Shown: positions 25,631 through 35,826, numbered from the stretch's first letter. The stretch is 64,000 nt of DNA from JBKQVT01 sp963727245 (GCA_963727245.1 CAVSFO010000004.1:1-64000), one strand, 5' to 3'. The notes: generated by a model not told the origin, from the sequence alone. Numbers and translations: made by a program.

Positions 25631-28384
25631 ATGGTTTCGCTCCGCAGACAACTTCGTCGCGTTCGGCGCCGGCTGTTGAACATCGGCATCGCGGCGGCCG
25701 CGGTATGGGGATTGGCCGCGGCGACGATGTTCTTGTTGTTGGGCGCCTGGCTGGACCTGTTGTGGGAGTTTTCGCCGCAGTGGCGAATCGCCACCTGCTG
25801 GGCGGCCGGAGCCGGCGGCGTGCTGCTGGCGGGCGCGGCGGCCGCCATGACCGTCCGCGCCGCCGCAGATGCCGCCGTCGCCCGAGCGCTCGACCGGGCG
25901 GGAAACGGCGGCGGCAGGATCCTGACCGGCTGGGAACTTGCCCTGGGCCGGTACGGAATCCGCGGCACGGCGCCGGCGCCGACGAGCGTTGCCTTGGCCA
26001 GCCTGGCCGTCGCCGATGCGGCGGCCGCCGCCGCAGAGGTTGCCCCGGCCAAGGTCGGCGCCCTTCGGCCGCTGGGCCGTTCCGGGGCCGCGCTCGGCCT
26101 CCTCTCGGCCCTGGCGGGGGTGCTGGCGGTTTGCCTGCCGGGCTTGGCCTGGACGCAATGGCATCGCTTCCTGCGGCCATGGGACGACGTGCCGCCGTTC
26201 TCGCTGAGCACGTTCACGATCGACCCCGGCAACGTCAGGGTTCCCTACGGCAGCGAGCTGGAGATCCGCGCCACGGTGGTCGGCGCGCCGGTGGAACAAT
26301 TGGAACTGGTCCTGGAATCGGCCCACGGCCGGGAACCGCCGCTGCCGATGTTTCCCGAAGCAAGCGGCGTCTGGCGGACGGTGCTGGCCAAGGTGGTGGA
26401 ACCGGCCGGCTATTACGTCCGCGCCTATCGTGCCCGCAGCAAGAAGTACCGCATCAACGTCGCAACCGTGCCGCTCATCGAGGCCGCGCGGCTGCGCATC
26501 GTGCCGCCCGAGTATGCCAACCGGGCCGCCTATGAAGGGCCGATACCCCACGAGGGCGTCAGCGGCCTGCGCGGCACCAGCGTGCAGATTTTCCTCCGCA
26601 GCAACCGGCCGCTGCGCGGCGGCACCCTTGCGCTGGGCGGGCCGGGCAAGCCCGCCGTCTTCCCCATGAACCTCACCGAGCCCGGCGGCCAGGAGGTCGT
26701 CGGCCGCTTCTCGATCGCCTGCAACGGGAAGTTCGAATGCCGGGTGATCGACGAGGCCGGCCAGGCGTCGCAGCAGTCGTTTTCCGGCAACGTGGTCCTG
26801 TTGGCCGATGAGCGGCCGCTGGTCCGCATCACCGAACCGCGGCAGATGTCGCTGGCCACGCCCACCGCGGCCTTGCCCGTGACCCTCTCGGCGGAGGACG
26901 ATTGCGGGATTTCGCGGCTGCAACTGTTCCGCAGCCTGAACGACTCGCGCTCGCTGCCGGCCGATCTGGCCCTGCCGTTGCGGCCGCCGCGGCGTCTGGA
27001 GCAGTCGGTCCGCCTGCCCCTGGAGCGCTACGGCTTGGCGCCGGGCGACGTCATCAAGCTTTTCGGCCGGGTGGAAGACAACGATCCGGACGGCGCCAAG
27101 GGGGCCGAAAGCTCCATGGTGACGGTGCGCATTATCAGCCAGGAAGAATTCGAGCGAATGGTCCGCGCCAAGGAAGGCGTGCAAGCCATGCTCTCGAAAT
27201 ACTACGCGGCCCGGCGGCGGATGGAATCGGCGGCCGCGCAGGTGGAGGGCCTGCGGAAGAAGCTGCAAAAACTGGCGCCCGGCGAGAAGCTATCCGAAGA
27301 CACGCGCCAGGAGCTTCGGCGGCTGCAGCGGTTGATACGCCGGGAAGCCGGCGCGATCCGCAAATCGGCCGGCCACCTCACCTCGTACGATCTGGACAAG
27401 TATCTCGCGCCGCAGTTGCGGATGCTGGTGACGCTGACCGACGAGATGGCCGACGCGCTGGAGAAACTCCAGCAGGACAGAGACCTGATCAACGCGAGGC
27501 TGGCCGGAAAGCTGGACGAGTTGGCCAAGCGGCTCGCCTCCGGCCGCAGGTCGTTCGAGCAACAGGCGGCCGAGCCGTTGGAGTACTTCGAGGCGGTCTT
27601 TCCGCTGCTGGCCGACCAGCAACGGTTCGTGATGCTGGTTCTCTGGCAACGCGATTTTGCCGAGCGGCTGGCGTCGCTGAAGGGCCGGGACGGCCAGGGC
27701 AACCCCGCGCTGAAGGCGCGCATGCGCGACCTGGAGGAGGAGCAGGGGCAGATCCGCGAAACCTTGGCCAAGCTTCTCGACGACATCCAGGAGCACGCCG
27801 AGAGACTCCCCGAGAATCCCAAATTGGCAACGCTGCGGCGGACGGCGGAGAAGTTCGTTAAGGACGTGCGGGCCAGCGGGGCGTTGCAGGCGCTGGTCGC
27901 AGCGGAGGGGGCCTTGGCCGAGTTCGCTCCTACCCGCGGCCACCAAAAGGCCAAGGAGGCCGCCGACATCCTCGACAAGTTCGTCGCTCGCTGTGCGAGC
28001 ATGGGCAGTGGCGCCTGCGAAGGGCTGATGTTCCAGCCCGTGCTGTCCAGCGGGATGGGCAACACCCTTGCCCAGCTATCGGCCCAGATGGGCATGGGCG
28101 GCAACGGCATGATGGGCGGATACGGCATGGTCGGCCTTTACGGCGGACCGCTCGACGCCCTGGGAAACCCCGGCGAGGGCAGCGACGCCGAGGGAGGCGA
28201 GGACTGGGCAGGCCGGCAGGGCCAACCGCACGGCGAGAATCCCGACGAAGCGAGACCGGGCGAACTGTTTGCCCCCGGCGCCGCCACCGGCGCCAGCGAA
28301 GGCGCCGTTCCGGTCCGCTATCGTCGCCAGGTGGGGCAATACTTCCAACGCATCGCCGAGGAAACCGAGGATTCAGGACCGTAG
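25631..28384 (+). CDS. Large membrane protein of MoxR/vWA operons (DUF4175-like)
   Basis: A 917-residue intact protein. Two to three N-terminal transmembrane helices (about 18-42, 55-75 and 150-175) are followed by beta-rich Ig-like regions (STFTIDPGNVRVPYGSELEI, GVSGLRGTSVQIFLRSNRPL, LPVTLSAEDDCGISRLQLFR). A long charged coiled coil at about 500-790 comes next (MESAAAQVEGLRKKLQKLAP, RARMRDLEEEQGQIRETLAK-like), then a Gly/Met-rich C-terminus (MGMGGNGMMGGYGMVGLYGG). The layout matches the DUF4175-like proteins that accompany vWA proteins in planctomycetes. No catalytic motif is visible; a scaffold role at the membrane is my inference. It starts 63 bp after the previous gene. Confidence 0.75.
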   Translation: MVSLRRQLRRVRRRLLNIGIAAAAVWGLAAATMFLLLGAWLDLLWEFSPQWRIATCWAAGAGGVLLAGAAAAMTVRAAADAAVARALDRAGNGGGRILTGWELALGRYGIRGTAPAPTSVALASLAVADAAAAAAEVAPAKVGALRPLGRSGAALGLLSALAGVLAVCLPGLAWTQWHRFLRPWDDVPPFSLSTFTIDPGNVRVPYGSELEIRATVVGAPVEQLELVLESAHGREPPLPMFPEASGVWRTVLAKVVEPAGYYVRAYRARSKKYRINVATVPLIEAARLRIVPPEYANRAAYEGPIPHEGVSGLRGTSVQIFLRSNRPLRGGTLALGGPGKPAVFPMNLTEPGGQEVVGRFSIACNGKFECRVIDEAGQASQQSFSGNVVLLADERPLVRITEPRQMSLATPTAALPVTLSAEDDCGISRLQLFRSLNDSRSLPADLALPLRPPRRLEQSVRLPLERYGLAPGDVIKLFGRVEDNDPDGAKGAESSMVTVRIISQEEFERMVRAKEGVQAMLSKYYAARRRMESAAAQVEGLRKKLQKLAPGEKLSEDTRQELRRLQRLIRREAGAIRKSAGHLTSYDLDKYLAPQLRMLVTLTDEMADALEKLQQDRDLINARLAGKLDELAKRLASGRRSFEQQAAEPLEYFEAVFPLLADQQRFVMLVLWQRDFAERLASLKGRDGQGNPALKARMRDLEEEQGQIRETLAKLLDDIQEHAERLPENPKLATLRRTAEKFVKDVRASGALQALVAAEGALAEFAPTRGHQKAKEAADILDKFVARCASMGSGACEGLMFQPVLSSGMGNTLAQLSAQMGMGGNGMMGGYGMVGLYGGPLDALGNPGEGSDAEGGEDWAGRQGQPHGENPDEARPGELFAPGAATGASEGAVPVRYRRQVGQYFQRIAEETEDSGP

Positions 28385-28496
28385 GACAGCAATGCACCTT
28401 GTTGGGAATTTATCGCCTGCCACGGCCGTGTCAGCCGTGCGGAAATACGGCCGGGCAAGCCGACCGTGGCACTCGACAACGATCAGGAAGACGAAG

Positions 28497-29201
28497 ATGA
28501 CGAACCATCGAAACTCCGTCGCTTATTCATCATGGATCCTGCGATACTTTCTCCCCGGCGCCACGGCCACGTTGCTGCTGGCAGCCCTCGCGTGGGCCGC
28601 GCCCGACGCTCGACAATCGGGCGGAGAGCCCGACGGCATCGTCCAGGTGGCAAACCTGGTGTACGCCGGCACGAAGAGCAGTCACTGCTTCTCCGATCAT
28701 TTCCTGACCAAGGCGGAGAAAGAAACCTCCATCTCGACGAGCCGTCGCTTCCACGCCGTCAAGCTGTCCAGCGAAGACATCTACGAGTTTCCGCTGGTGA
28801 TCATGACCGGCGAGGGGGATTTCCAGTTGTCCGAGGCCGAGCGGGAAAATCTGCGGCGCTACGTGGAGCGAGGCGGTTTCCTGCTGGCCTCGGCAAGTTG
28901 TTCGTCGACGGAATGGGATCGTGCGTTTCGTCGCGAGATGGCCACGATCTTTCCCAGCCATCCCTTGCAAGTCCTCGACCTCAGCCACCCCTTGTTCCAC
29001 ATGGCCTACGACATCAAGGACTTGCGCAGCCCGCGGCCCCTGGCGGGAGTCAGCATCGGCGGCCGGCTGGGAGTGGTCTACTCGCAGGACGGTCTGAACG
29101 ACACCCCCCACACCAGCGGCTGCTGCTGTTGCGGCGGCAGCGAACTCGACAACGCGACCGAAATCAACGTGAATATTCTGGCCTACGCACTAACGCACTG
29201 A
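28497..29201 (+). CDS. DUF4159 domain protein
   Basis: About 234 residues. A hydrophobic N-terminal segment (YFLPGATATLLLAALAWAAP) is followed by the DUF4159 pattern: VQVANLVYAGTKSSHCFSDH, YEFPLVIMTGEGDFQLSEAE, RRYVERGGFLLASASCSSTE and FPSHPLQVLDLSHPLFHMAY. It ends with a cysteine-rich stretch (TSGCCCCGGSELDNATEINV). DUF4159 proteins are exported and usually encoded beside MoxR/vWA genes; the function is unknown and a Rossmann-like fold has been suggested. The start at 28497 is chosen for AGGAAGACGAAG; an upstream ATG at 28392 is possible. Confidence 0.8.
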   Translation: MTNHRNSVAYSSWILRYFLPGATATLLLAALAWAAPDARQSGGEPDGIVQVANLVYAGTKSSHCFSDHFLTKAEKETSISTSRRFHAVKLSSEDIYEFPLVIMTGEGDFQLSEAERENLRRYVERGGFLLASASCSSTEWDRAFRREMATIFPSHPLQVLDLSHPLFHMAYDIKDLRSPRPLAGVSIGGRLGVVYSQDGLNDTPHTSGCCCCGGSELDNATEINVNILAYALTH

Positions 29202-29279
29202 AGGGCGGCAGCGATGGAAAACCGGCGGTGGGCCGTTTGCCGCCCGCCGCACCGCGTCCCCGCGGCGTCGAAGTGAAAA

Positions 29280-30664
29280 ATGATAACAGCCGGTCCTGAT
29301 GAATTGATTCTCTCGCTGCTGGGCGTGCTGGCATGCGCCGCGCTGGCAGGCTGCCGGCCGAGCGGCCCGGGCCGGCCGCTGGTCGTCGTGGCCAGCGGCG
29401 ACACGGCCGGATGGATCGCGCCCTGCGGGTGCGCCTCGAACCAGTCGGGCGGCCTGCCCCGCCGCGCCAGCTACGTCGAAGGGCTTCGCCGGCAGGCCAA
29501 CGTCCTCCTGGTCGACGCCGGTGGCGCGGTGCGCGGAACGTCGCCCTACGATCTCGCCAAACTCGAAGCCATCCTTCGCGGCGAGGCGCTCATGGGCGTT
29601 GCGGCGCACAACCTTGGCGCCGCCGAAGCCCGCTTCGGACCCGGCCAACTGCGCCGGCTGGCCGCCACACTCGCCGTGCCGCTGCTCTCGGCGAACCTCT
29701 GCGACATTTCCGGGCGACTCGTTGCCGCGCCGCTGCGGATCGTGCTCGTCGGAGGGCGGAGAGTGGCCGTGGTCGGCGTGCTTGCCGAGCGCTACGCGAC
29801 GGCGGAATCCCGGGTGCTTCCGCCTCGCCAGGCGGCGCTGGAAGCGCTCGGCAGCGCCGCGGGAAAGTTCGACGCGGCGCTGGTGTTGGCCTACCTGCCG
29901 GAGGACGAGTTGCAGCAGTTCGCCGAGGCGCTGCCCGAGGCCGACCTGGTAATCGGCGGGCCCACCGGTCAGCCGATCAGCCCGAAGCTCGTGGGCCCCA
30001 CGCTGCTCTGCTCGGCCACGAACAAGGGCAAGTTTCTCGCCCGGCTCGACGTGCCGGCGTTGGGCTCGCCCCAGCGCTGGTCGGGCAGCATCGTCGAGTT
30101 GAACGGGCAGTTCGCCGACCACGCGCAGCAGACGGCGAATATCGACGCCTTCCGCGCGGAGTTGGCCCGCAGCGATTTCACGCCGTGGCAGACCGCGCTG
30201 GCGGAGCCGGCGCCGGCGGGCGCGCCAGGGGTTTCGCCGTCGCCGGAACGGCCGCCTGCCGGAAGTGCCATGAGGGTGACTACCAGGCCTGGCGGAAATC
30301 CCCCCATGCCGCCGCGTGGAAATCGCTGCAAGCGAAAGGGGCCCACGTCGATCCGGAGTGTCAGCGTTGCCATACGACCGGCTACGGGTTGCCGGGCGGG
30401 TTTGCCTCGGCGCGTCGCAGCGCCACGCGTGCGGAGGTGGGCTGCGAAAGCTGCCACGGACCGTCGCAAGGCCACGTTGCCGACCCGGCCGTGCGCACGA
30501 CCCATTTCACCCAGGCCAAGAACTATTGTACGGGATGCCACGACCACGAAAACAGCCCGACGTTCGCCTACGACAAGTACTGGCACAAGATTGCCCACGG
30601 GGAGCAGCCGGCTCGAAAAATCGACGGCTCCGTCCCTGTCCTTCCGAGCAAGGATAACCCATGA
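29280..30664 (+). CDS. Lipoprotein: UshA-like metallophosphatase fused to tetraheme cytochrome c, one frameshift
   Basis: The N-terminus ends in a lipobox (AALAGC, Cys25), so it is probably an outer- or inner-membrane lipoprotein. Residues 30-280 resemble a 5'-nucleotidase/UshA-type metallophosphatase core (LVVVASGDTAGWIAPCGC, NVLLVDAGGAV, LMGVAAHNLGAAEARFG) though with degenerate metal ligands. After a frame change near 30222-30232 the protein continues with four c-type heme sites: CRKCH, CQRCH, CESCH and CTGCH. This matches the planctomycete multiheme cytochrome family with a nucleotidase-like domain, suggesting periplasmic electron transfer. The span is one base short of a multiple of three. 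Its TGA overlaps the ATG of the next gene. Confidence 0.8.
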
Positions 30665-33600
30665 AGTTCACGGCGATGTTACGATTGGCCCTCCTGGCGG
30701 CCTGCGGCATGATGTGCGCATGGCAGGCGGCCGCCGGGGAGGCCGGCGGCATCGAGGAGAAGAAACCCGACGCGGCGATCCCGGCCGGCGGCGGCACCGT
30801 CACTCTGGCCGCGGGGCACTCTGGCCGGCACGGGCACCCGGGCCGAGAAGCCGGCAAACCGGCGGCCAAGGAAGCCGTCGAGCCCATCTCCTGGTCGTCG
30901 AGCTTAATCGCCGGCTATCGCCGCGCCCTGGCCGACCGCAAGCCGTTGCTGATCGTGGTGGCGGCGAAGTGGTGTGCCCCCTGCCGGAAGCTCGCCGGCG
31001 AATTGGCAACGGCGGCCGTGCAGGCGGAATTGGCCCGTTGGACGCCCGTCCGCCTGGACCTCGACGCCCAAGCGGACGACGCCGGCGAGTTGGCGGTTGT
31101 CGGCGTTCCCGCGCTGCGGATTCGTAGCGCCGACGGCCAGCCGGTGGCCGAACGCGACGGCTACCTCGCGGCGGACGAGCTGCTGGATTGGCTGAAGAAT
31201 AACTATGACGCGGCCACCGCGGCTGCCGACAACGTGTTGTTGGACTCGGGCGAGCCCAGCGTCATGGCCGTCGTGCGGCTGGTCAAACAGTTCGAGCAGC
31301 GGAACCCGGCGCTGCGCGAGGCGGCCATCCGGCGGCTGCTGCCGTATCCCGGCGTCGCGCGGCCGGTTGTGTTCAAGACTTTTCGGGAGGGAAGTCTGGC
31401 GGCGCGGCTGGCGGCGTTGGAGGTGTTGGAGCAATGGAAGGCTCCGCTGGCGGGCCTGGACCCGTGGCGTCCTGAAACTTTCACCCCCGAACGTCTTGCG
31501 CCGCTGGCGCAATGGACGGAACGCAACGTCGGCGGGGAGCAAGGGCCGCCGCAGCAACTCTCGCAGGAGCAACTGGCCGCCGCCCGGCGGCAGATCGAGC
31601 GCATGCTCATGGCCGACGAGGGGGAGGCCGACGCCATTCGGCAGCGATTGGCAGGGTGGGGAGCCGCCCTGCTGCCGGAGGTTTACACGCGCCTGAAGGG
31701 CGCCGCCACGGACCAAGACCGCCGCCGGCTGTCGATCTTGCGCTATCGGTTGGCGGCCCCCGATTCGCTTGTGCTGGCTTGGCCGGGCGGGCTGGAACGC
31801 TTGGCAGATGCCGATCCTCGACAGCGCCGGAAGGCCGCCGACGAACTCGCCAAGCTGGCCGGCGACGCCGAAAAGTCGCTGCTGTTGGAGCTGTTTGCCG
31901 ACCCCGATCCCCTGGTCCGCGAGATCAGCCTCCGCGGCCTGCAACACATCGGCGGCCAGGCGGCCAACGCCGAACTGGTCAAGTTGCTGAGCGACCCGGA
32001 GCCGAACGTCCGCGCCGCCGTGCTGAAGCAATTGGAGGAGACCCCCGACAACGCCATGGTGCCCGCGGTCGTCAAGTATCTGCAGCAAGAGAAAGATCCC
32101 GACCTGATCGTCCACGGCATCTGCTTCTTGCGGGCGACCAATTCGAGCAAGGCGATCCAGTGCCTCATGTCGCTGCTGAAGCACCCGAGCTGGCAAGTCC
32201 GGGCCGAAGCGGCGGTGGGCATCGGCAAGCTCAACGAGGGGCTGAATTCCGAGTCGCCGACCACGCTTCAGGTCGACGCCTACGTCGCCTTGTTGCAGTT
32301 GCTGGACGACAGCGACGCGTTCGTGGTCGCCAAGGCGGTCGAGGGCCTTTCCCACGCCGACCTGGCCGTGGCCGTCGCGCCGCTGGTGAAAGTCGCCGGC
32401 CAGCATCCCGATCTGGCGCCCGAGGTGCTGGCGATGCTGTCCGGACAGGGCAACATGTCTCAGAAGGCGATTCCTGACCTGCGGAGATTCTGCAAGCACC
32501 CGCAGCCGCGGGTGCGGGCGGCGGCGGTCGCCGCGCTGGCGACGGCCGCGCCCAACGACGCGGTCGAGGAACTCGCCGCGGCCCTCGGCGACAAGGCGAG
32601 CGAAGTCCGCCTGGTCGCGACGTCCTCGCTGTTCGAGCGGTTCGATATGTTGCGGCGGACGGCCATCCAGGAAGCTCTCCGTGGATCCCCCGGCGAGCTC
32701 GCAGTCGCCGCCCTGGCCGGCGTCGACAAGCCGGCCATGTCCTTCCGCCTCAGGCTTGCGGGCGATCTGACGCCGGCGACGGAGTCCAAGGCCCACGGCA
32801 TACAGAGGACCGACGGCAAAGGGAAGTCCGGCGGCGCCGCGAAGGCCGAGGAAGAACTGAATTTGCAGGACCAATGGCTGCAGCAGTGCTATGCCGGCCG
32901 CGGCCGCCCCAAATGGACTGCGCAAATGGCCGCGCCGCTGGAAAAGCTGCTGCAAAAGGGGGACGCGAAGGATCGCATCGCAGCGGCCTTGGTGCTGGTG
33001 CCGCTGGGCAAGGCGGCCGCCGCCGGGCCGGTGTTGCGCGAGACGGCGCGGGCGAACCCCGATCTGATGGACCAGGCCCGGCAGGTACTGAGTTGGCTGC
33101 CGTGGGAGCAACGGCTGAAGATGTTCCAAGACCTGTACGCCATGGCCGCCTCCGGCGAGGCGCGCGCGGGGCTGATCGGCGCGCTCAGCGAAGTGCCTGA
33201 CCGTAGAATGGCCGGGCCGGCGTGGGAACTGCTTTCCCGCGCGAAGCTGACCACCGAGGAAGCCAACGCGCTGAGGCAGGCGTTGTTGATGGCGTATCTC
33301 GGCAACCGCTACTCTTCGTCAGATCAAAGCTCGCCGGCCGACCGCCGGGATCTGGCCCGGGCGGCGAAACCCCGCACCAGCGCCGGCAGCGACTGGCAGC
33401 GCCTGGTTGCCCTCACGCTCCTGGCAAATGCCGCACCCGACGAAGCCGCCCAGTGTGCCGCCGGGCTGGCCGGCGACCCCAAGCTCAGCGCCTCGCTGCG
33501 GATCGAAGCCTTCGACATCCAATTTCTTTTACAATCCGACGAGCAGGCGCGGAAGACCGCGGCGGCCGCGCTCAAGGGGACCGATGCCGCGCGGAAACGA

Positions 33601-34098
33601 ATCGCCATCAGGAACCTGGTGCTGGAGCGCGACGATCTCCCGACGCTGCCGAGCGGGTTCTACCTCTACGATCTTGCGAGGAACAGGCATGAGAGCCGTC
33701 GGCGCGAGGGAACGCCCATCGTTCCCCGCCCGCCCGCGGGCGTCGCGGTCGAGGATGTCCGCCCGCTGGCCGGCGATTCCGACCCCGAGGCGGCGGCCTG
33801 CGCCGGCTACGTGCTGGTCCTGCTGGGCGAGTCCGACGGCATGGCACGGCTGTTGCAGCACTGGCGGCAACATGAAGGCGGTTCGGACGAGTGGGACAAA
33901 CTGGTGTATCGGGCGATCGCCGTGTTGGACGATCCCAAGTACATTCCCGTACTGCGGCAGATCCACAACAAAATCGCGGAGGCGCAATACGATCTCACTG
34001 AGTTCTATTGGACGATCCGCATTATGAGCGGCCCGGAGATTCTCAAGTTACGCAAGCAGATTCGCCAGGAAATTGCCGCGTCGCAGTCGCGGCTCTGA
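30661..34098 (+). CDS. Exported thioredoxin-HEAT repeat protein
   Basis: A 1145-residue intact protein. A signal peptide (MKFTAMLRLALLAACGMMCA) leads to a thioredoxin-like domain with WCAPCRK (Cys105, Cys108) and the cis-Pro region VVGVPALRI. Nearly 900 residues of HEAT-like helical repeats follow (RKAADELAKLAGDAEKSLLL, LVREISLRGLQHIGGQAANA, VRAAVAALATAA-like units). The start overlaps the preceding cytochrome gene by four bases (ATGA), so the two are translated together. A redox partner or assembly factor for the multiheme cytochrome is an attractive inference, since CxxC thioredoxins keep heme-binding cysteines reduced, but nothing proves it. The C-terminus is charged and ends QEIAASQSRL. 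Confidence 0.8.
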   Translation: MKFTAMLRLALLAACGMMCAWQAAAGEAGGIEEKKPDAAIPAGGGTVTLAAGHSGRHGHPGREAGKPAAKEAVEPISWSSSLIAGYRRALADRKPLLIVVAAKWCAPCRKLAGELATAAVQAELARWTPVRLDLDAQADDAGELAVVGVPALRIRSADGQPVAERDGYLAADELLDWLKNNYDAATAAADNVLLDSGEPSVMAVVRLVKQFEQRNPALREAAIRRLLPYPGVARPVVFKTFREGSLAARLAALEVLEQWKAPLAGLDPWRPETFTPERLAPLAQWTERNVGGEQGPPQQLSQEQLAAARRQIERMLMADEGEADAIRQRLAGWGAALLPEVYTRLKGAATDQDRRRLSILRYRLAAPDSLVLAWPGGLERLADADPRQRRKAADELAKLAGDAEKSLLLELFADPDPLVREISLRGLQHIGGQAANAELVKLLSDPEPNVRAAVLKQLEETPDNAMVPAVVKYLQQEKDPDLIVHGICFLRATNSSKAIQCLMSLLKHPSWQVRAEAAVGIGKLNEGLNSESPTTLQVDAYVALLQLLDDSDAFVVAKAVEGLSHADLAVAVAPLVKVAGQHPDLAPEVLAMLSGQGNMSQKAIPDLRRFCKHPQPRVRAAAVAALATAAPNDAVEELAAALGDKASEVRLVATSSLFERFDMLRRTAIQEALRGSPGELAVAALAGVDKPAMSFRLRLAGDLTPATESKAHGIQRTDGKGKSGGAAKAEEELNLQDQWLQQCYAGRGRPKWTAQMAAPLEKLLQKGDAKDRIAAALVLVPLGKAAAAGPVLRETARANPDLMDQARQVLSWLPWEQRLKMFQDLYAMAASGEARAGLIGALSEVPDRRMAGPAWELLSRAKLTTEEANALRQALLMAYLGNRYSSSDQSSPADRRDLARAAKPRTSAGSDWQRLVALTLLANAAPDEAAQCAAGLAGDPKLSASLRIEAFDIQFLLQSDEQARKTAAAALKGTDAARKRIAIRNLVLERDDLPTLPSGFYLYDLARNRHESRRREGTPIVPRPPAGVAVEDVRPLAGDSDPEAAACAGYVLVLLGESDGMARLLQHWRQHEGGSDEWDKLVYRAIAVLDDPKYIPVLRQIHNKIAEAQYDLTEFYWTIRIMSGPEILKLRKQIRQEIAASQSRL

Positions 34099-34203
34099 CC
34101 CTTGCAAATCAAGAGATTCGTCGTTGAAGTCTTTCTTTCCACGCGGCGCGTGGGAAGGCAACTATTCCATCCTCTCTGGCCTGTGAAAAAGGAGAAACCT
34201 GTC

Positions 34204-35187
34204 ATGACGGTGTCTGGAAAACGAGCGTGCTTGTCGCTGGCGTTGACGGCGGCGCTCTGGCCGGCGGCGGCCTGGGCCCAATACGGGCGGAATTTTGGCG
34301 AAATGGCGGCGATGCAAGCGGCCGAGCAGCACGCGATCAGCGCCGTCGGCAGCTCCACCGTCCAGCGGAACCCCACGCAGTTGCGGCTCTACGTGGAGCT
34401 GTCGGCCAAGGGCAAGACCTTGAAAGAGGCCCTGGAAAAGATGAAGGAACGCCAGGAGGCCGCTAGGATCCAACTGGAAACCTTCAAGGCCGACAAGAAG
34501 TCGATCGCGTTCAGCGCCCCGGCCGTATTATCGACCGGCGAATCGGGGCGGAAACGTCAGTTCGAAATGATGGTGCTGGCCCAGATGCGAAACCGCGGCA
34601 GGAAGGTGCCCAAGGGATTGCAGGCCGCGCAATCGGTTACCGTCACGTCCATGCTCACGGCCCAGTGGCCCATCGAGACGCAGTCGCACGAGAAAGTGCT
34701 GTTGATGGCCCAAGACATCGAGGAGAAGGTCAAGGCCGCCGATCTGGCCGGCAGTAAAGAGACGGAAAAACTCTCGCCCGAGGAAGAAGAACTCGAGGAG
34801 GAAGCCGCCCAGGCGGCAAATCAATCCGGCAATGACGAGGGGCAGCAGCCGCGTCAGCCGCAGTTTCTCTTCATTGCCGTGCTCTCCGAGCAAGATCGCC
34901 GCAAGGCCATGGCCGACGCGGCTGTCAAGGCCCGGCAGCAGGCGGCCGAGCTGGCCGCTGCGGCGGGCGTGGAGCTCGGTCCGCTGGTCGGCTTGTCCGG
35001 TGGCTGTAGCGGGCAGGTCAACGTCGCCGACGACAACGGGAACGGTCCATTTTACTCGGGGCGCCGGATGTTCGCCCAGCTAGCCACCGAGGATTTTGCA
35101 GAAAAACAAGACGAGTCGGCGGGCACCGACCCGAGCACCTTGAAGTTCACCTGCTCCGTCACGGCGCTGTTTCAACTCGGCAAGTGA
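34204..35187 (+). CDS. SIMPL (DUF541) domain secreted protein
   Basis: A 327-residue protein. A signal peptide (MTVSGKRACLSLALTAALWP, cleavage near AWA) is followed by the SIMPL/DUF541 pattern: ISAVGSSTVQRNPTQLRLYV, ELSAKGKTLKEALEKMKERQ and the late block RKAMADAAVKARQQAAELAA then AGVELGPLVGLS. An acidic insert (EEEELEEEAAQAANQ) lies in the middle. DUF541 proteins are periplasmic or surface proteins of unclear function. AAGGAGAAA precedes the ATG at 34204. It is the last gene of the plus-strand train, 105 bp after the HEAT protein. Confidence 0.85.
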   Translation: MTVSGKRACLSLALTAALWPAAAWAQYGRNFGEMAAMQAAEQHAISAVGSSTVQRNPTQLRLYVELSAKGKTLKEALEKMKERQEAARIQLETFKADKKSIAFSAPAVLSTGESGRKRQFEMMVLAQMRNRGRKVPKGLQAAQSVTVTSMLTAQWPIETQSHEKVLLMAQDIEEKVKAADLAGSKETEKLSPEEEELEEEAAQAANQSGNDEGQQPRQPQFLFIAVLSEQDRRKAMADAAVKARQQAAELAAAAGVELGPLVGLSGGCSGQVNVADDNGNGPFYSGRRMFAQLATEDFAEKQDESAGTDPSTLKFTCSVTALFQLGK

Positions 35188-35198
35188 GCATCGGCACG

Positions 35199-35212
35199 AG
35201 CCCCCTCGGGCT
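35199..35212 (+). terminator. Possible terminator hairpin after the SIMPL gene
   Basis: AGCCC-CCTC-GGGCT forms a short perfect stem 11 bp after the stop codon. A second hairpin (CCCGC-TTTCC-GCGGG) lies at 35262-35276. Neither is followed by a T tract, so termination is only suggested by position. Confidence 0.35.
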
Positions 35213-35430
35213 TCCGGGGACACGAACCGATTATGAACGTCTGAGTAAATTGGATGGGCGACCCGCTTTCCGCGGGCGTAGAACGCGACCGGCGGCTTGC
35301 TCCAAACGTTCCACAAACGTAAGCGCCAAGAAATGACCAGCTACGCGGCGGGCTTATGGTAGGAGGAATGCCCAGCGCAGATTCGCGGAAATAGGAGACT
35401 TGCAAACCCGACCGTCAGCCGATGCTACGG

Positions 35431-35826
35431 CTACGTCCCGAAATCCTCTGGCTCGATCTCCCCATATGCCCAGACCTGTTCGCCATCGCTGTTGCCCAAA
35501 GCAACTTTGACATCACCATCGTCCGGCAAAATGATGGTAAGCCCCGGTCTGGCATTGTCACGAGTTAGAATCAGGATAGTTCTCCCATTATCCGTTCGTC
35601 GGACAATGAACCACGGATTTCCGTCCGCCCGAAGGAACGATAGGCACGGGTAGCCGCCCGGTTCGAGTTCCAGATAAGTGCGGGGGACTCCTTCTTCGTC
35701 GTGGAGTGAAAGAACCGTCTTACTCCAAGCGTTTACCGCCCCAAGTGTTGCTCGGATCTTGCCGTTCTCATCCCGCACAATGAACTGCTGCGCCTCAATG
35801 GTTTTCGGTGCTTGCGGACGTGACAT
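35431..35826 (-). CDS. Small beta-rich protein with RDENGKIRATLG motif
   Basis: A 131-residue protein from ATG at 35826 (GAGGG upstream). The N-terminus TIEAQQFIVRDENGKIRATL is a motif I associate with small beta-strand repeat proteins of planctomycetes and other environmental bacteria. Further similar units are RTYLELEPGGYPCLSFLRAD and GLTIILPDDGDVKVALGNSD. There is no signal peptide or catalytic motif. A longer start at 35922 has no ribosome site. It stands alone on the minus strand between two plus-strand units. Function unknown. Confidence 0.6.
   Translation of the reverse strand: MSRPQAPKTIEAQQFIVRDENGKIRATLGAVNAWSKTVLSLHDEEGVPRTYLELEPGGYPCLSFLRADGNPWFIVRRTDNGRTILILTRDNARPGLTIILPDDGDVKVALGNSDGEQVWAYGEIEPEDFGT

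Noticed and set aside
24629..27268. An 879-codon minus-strand ORF opposite the vWA and DUF4175-like genes
   Set aside because: It is antisense to well-supported genes and composed of Arg/Gly/Ala/His-rich low-complexity sequence caused by GC-rich codons.
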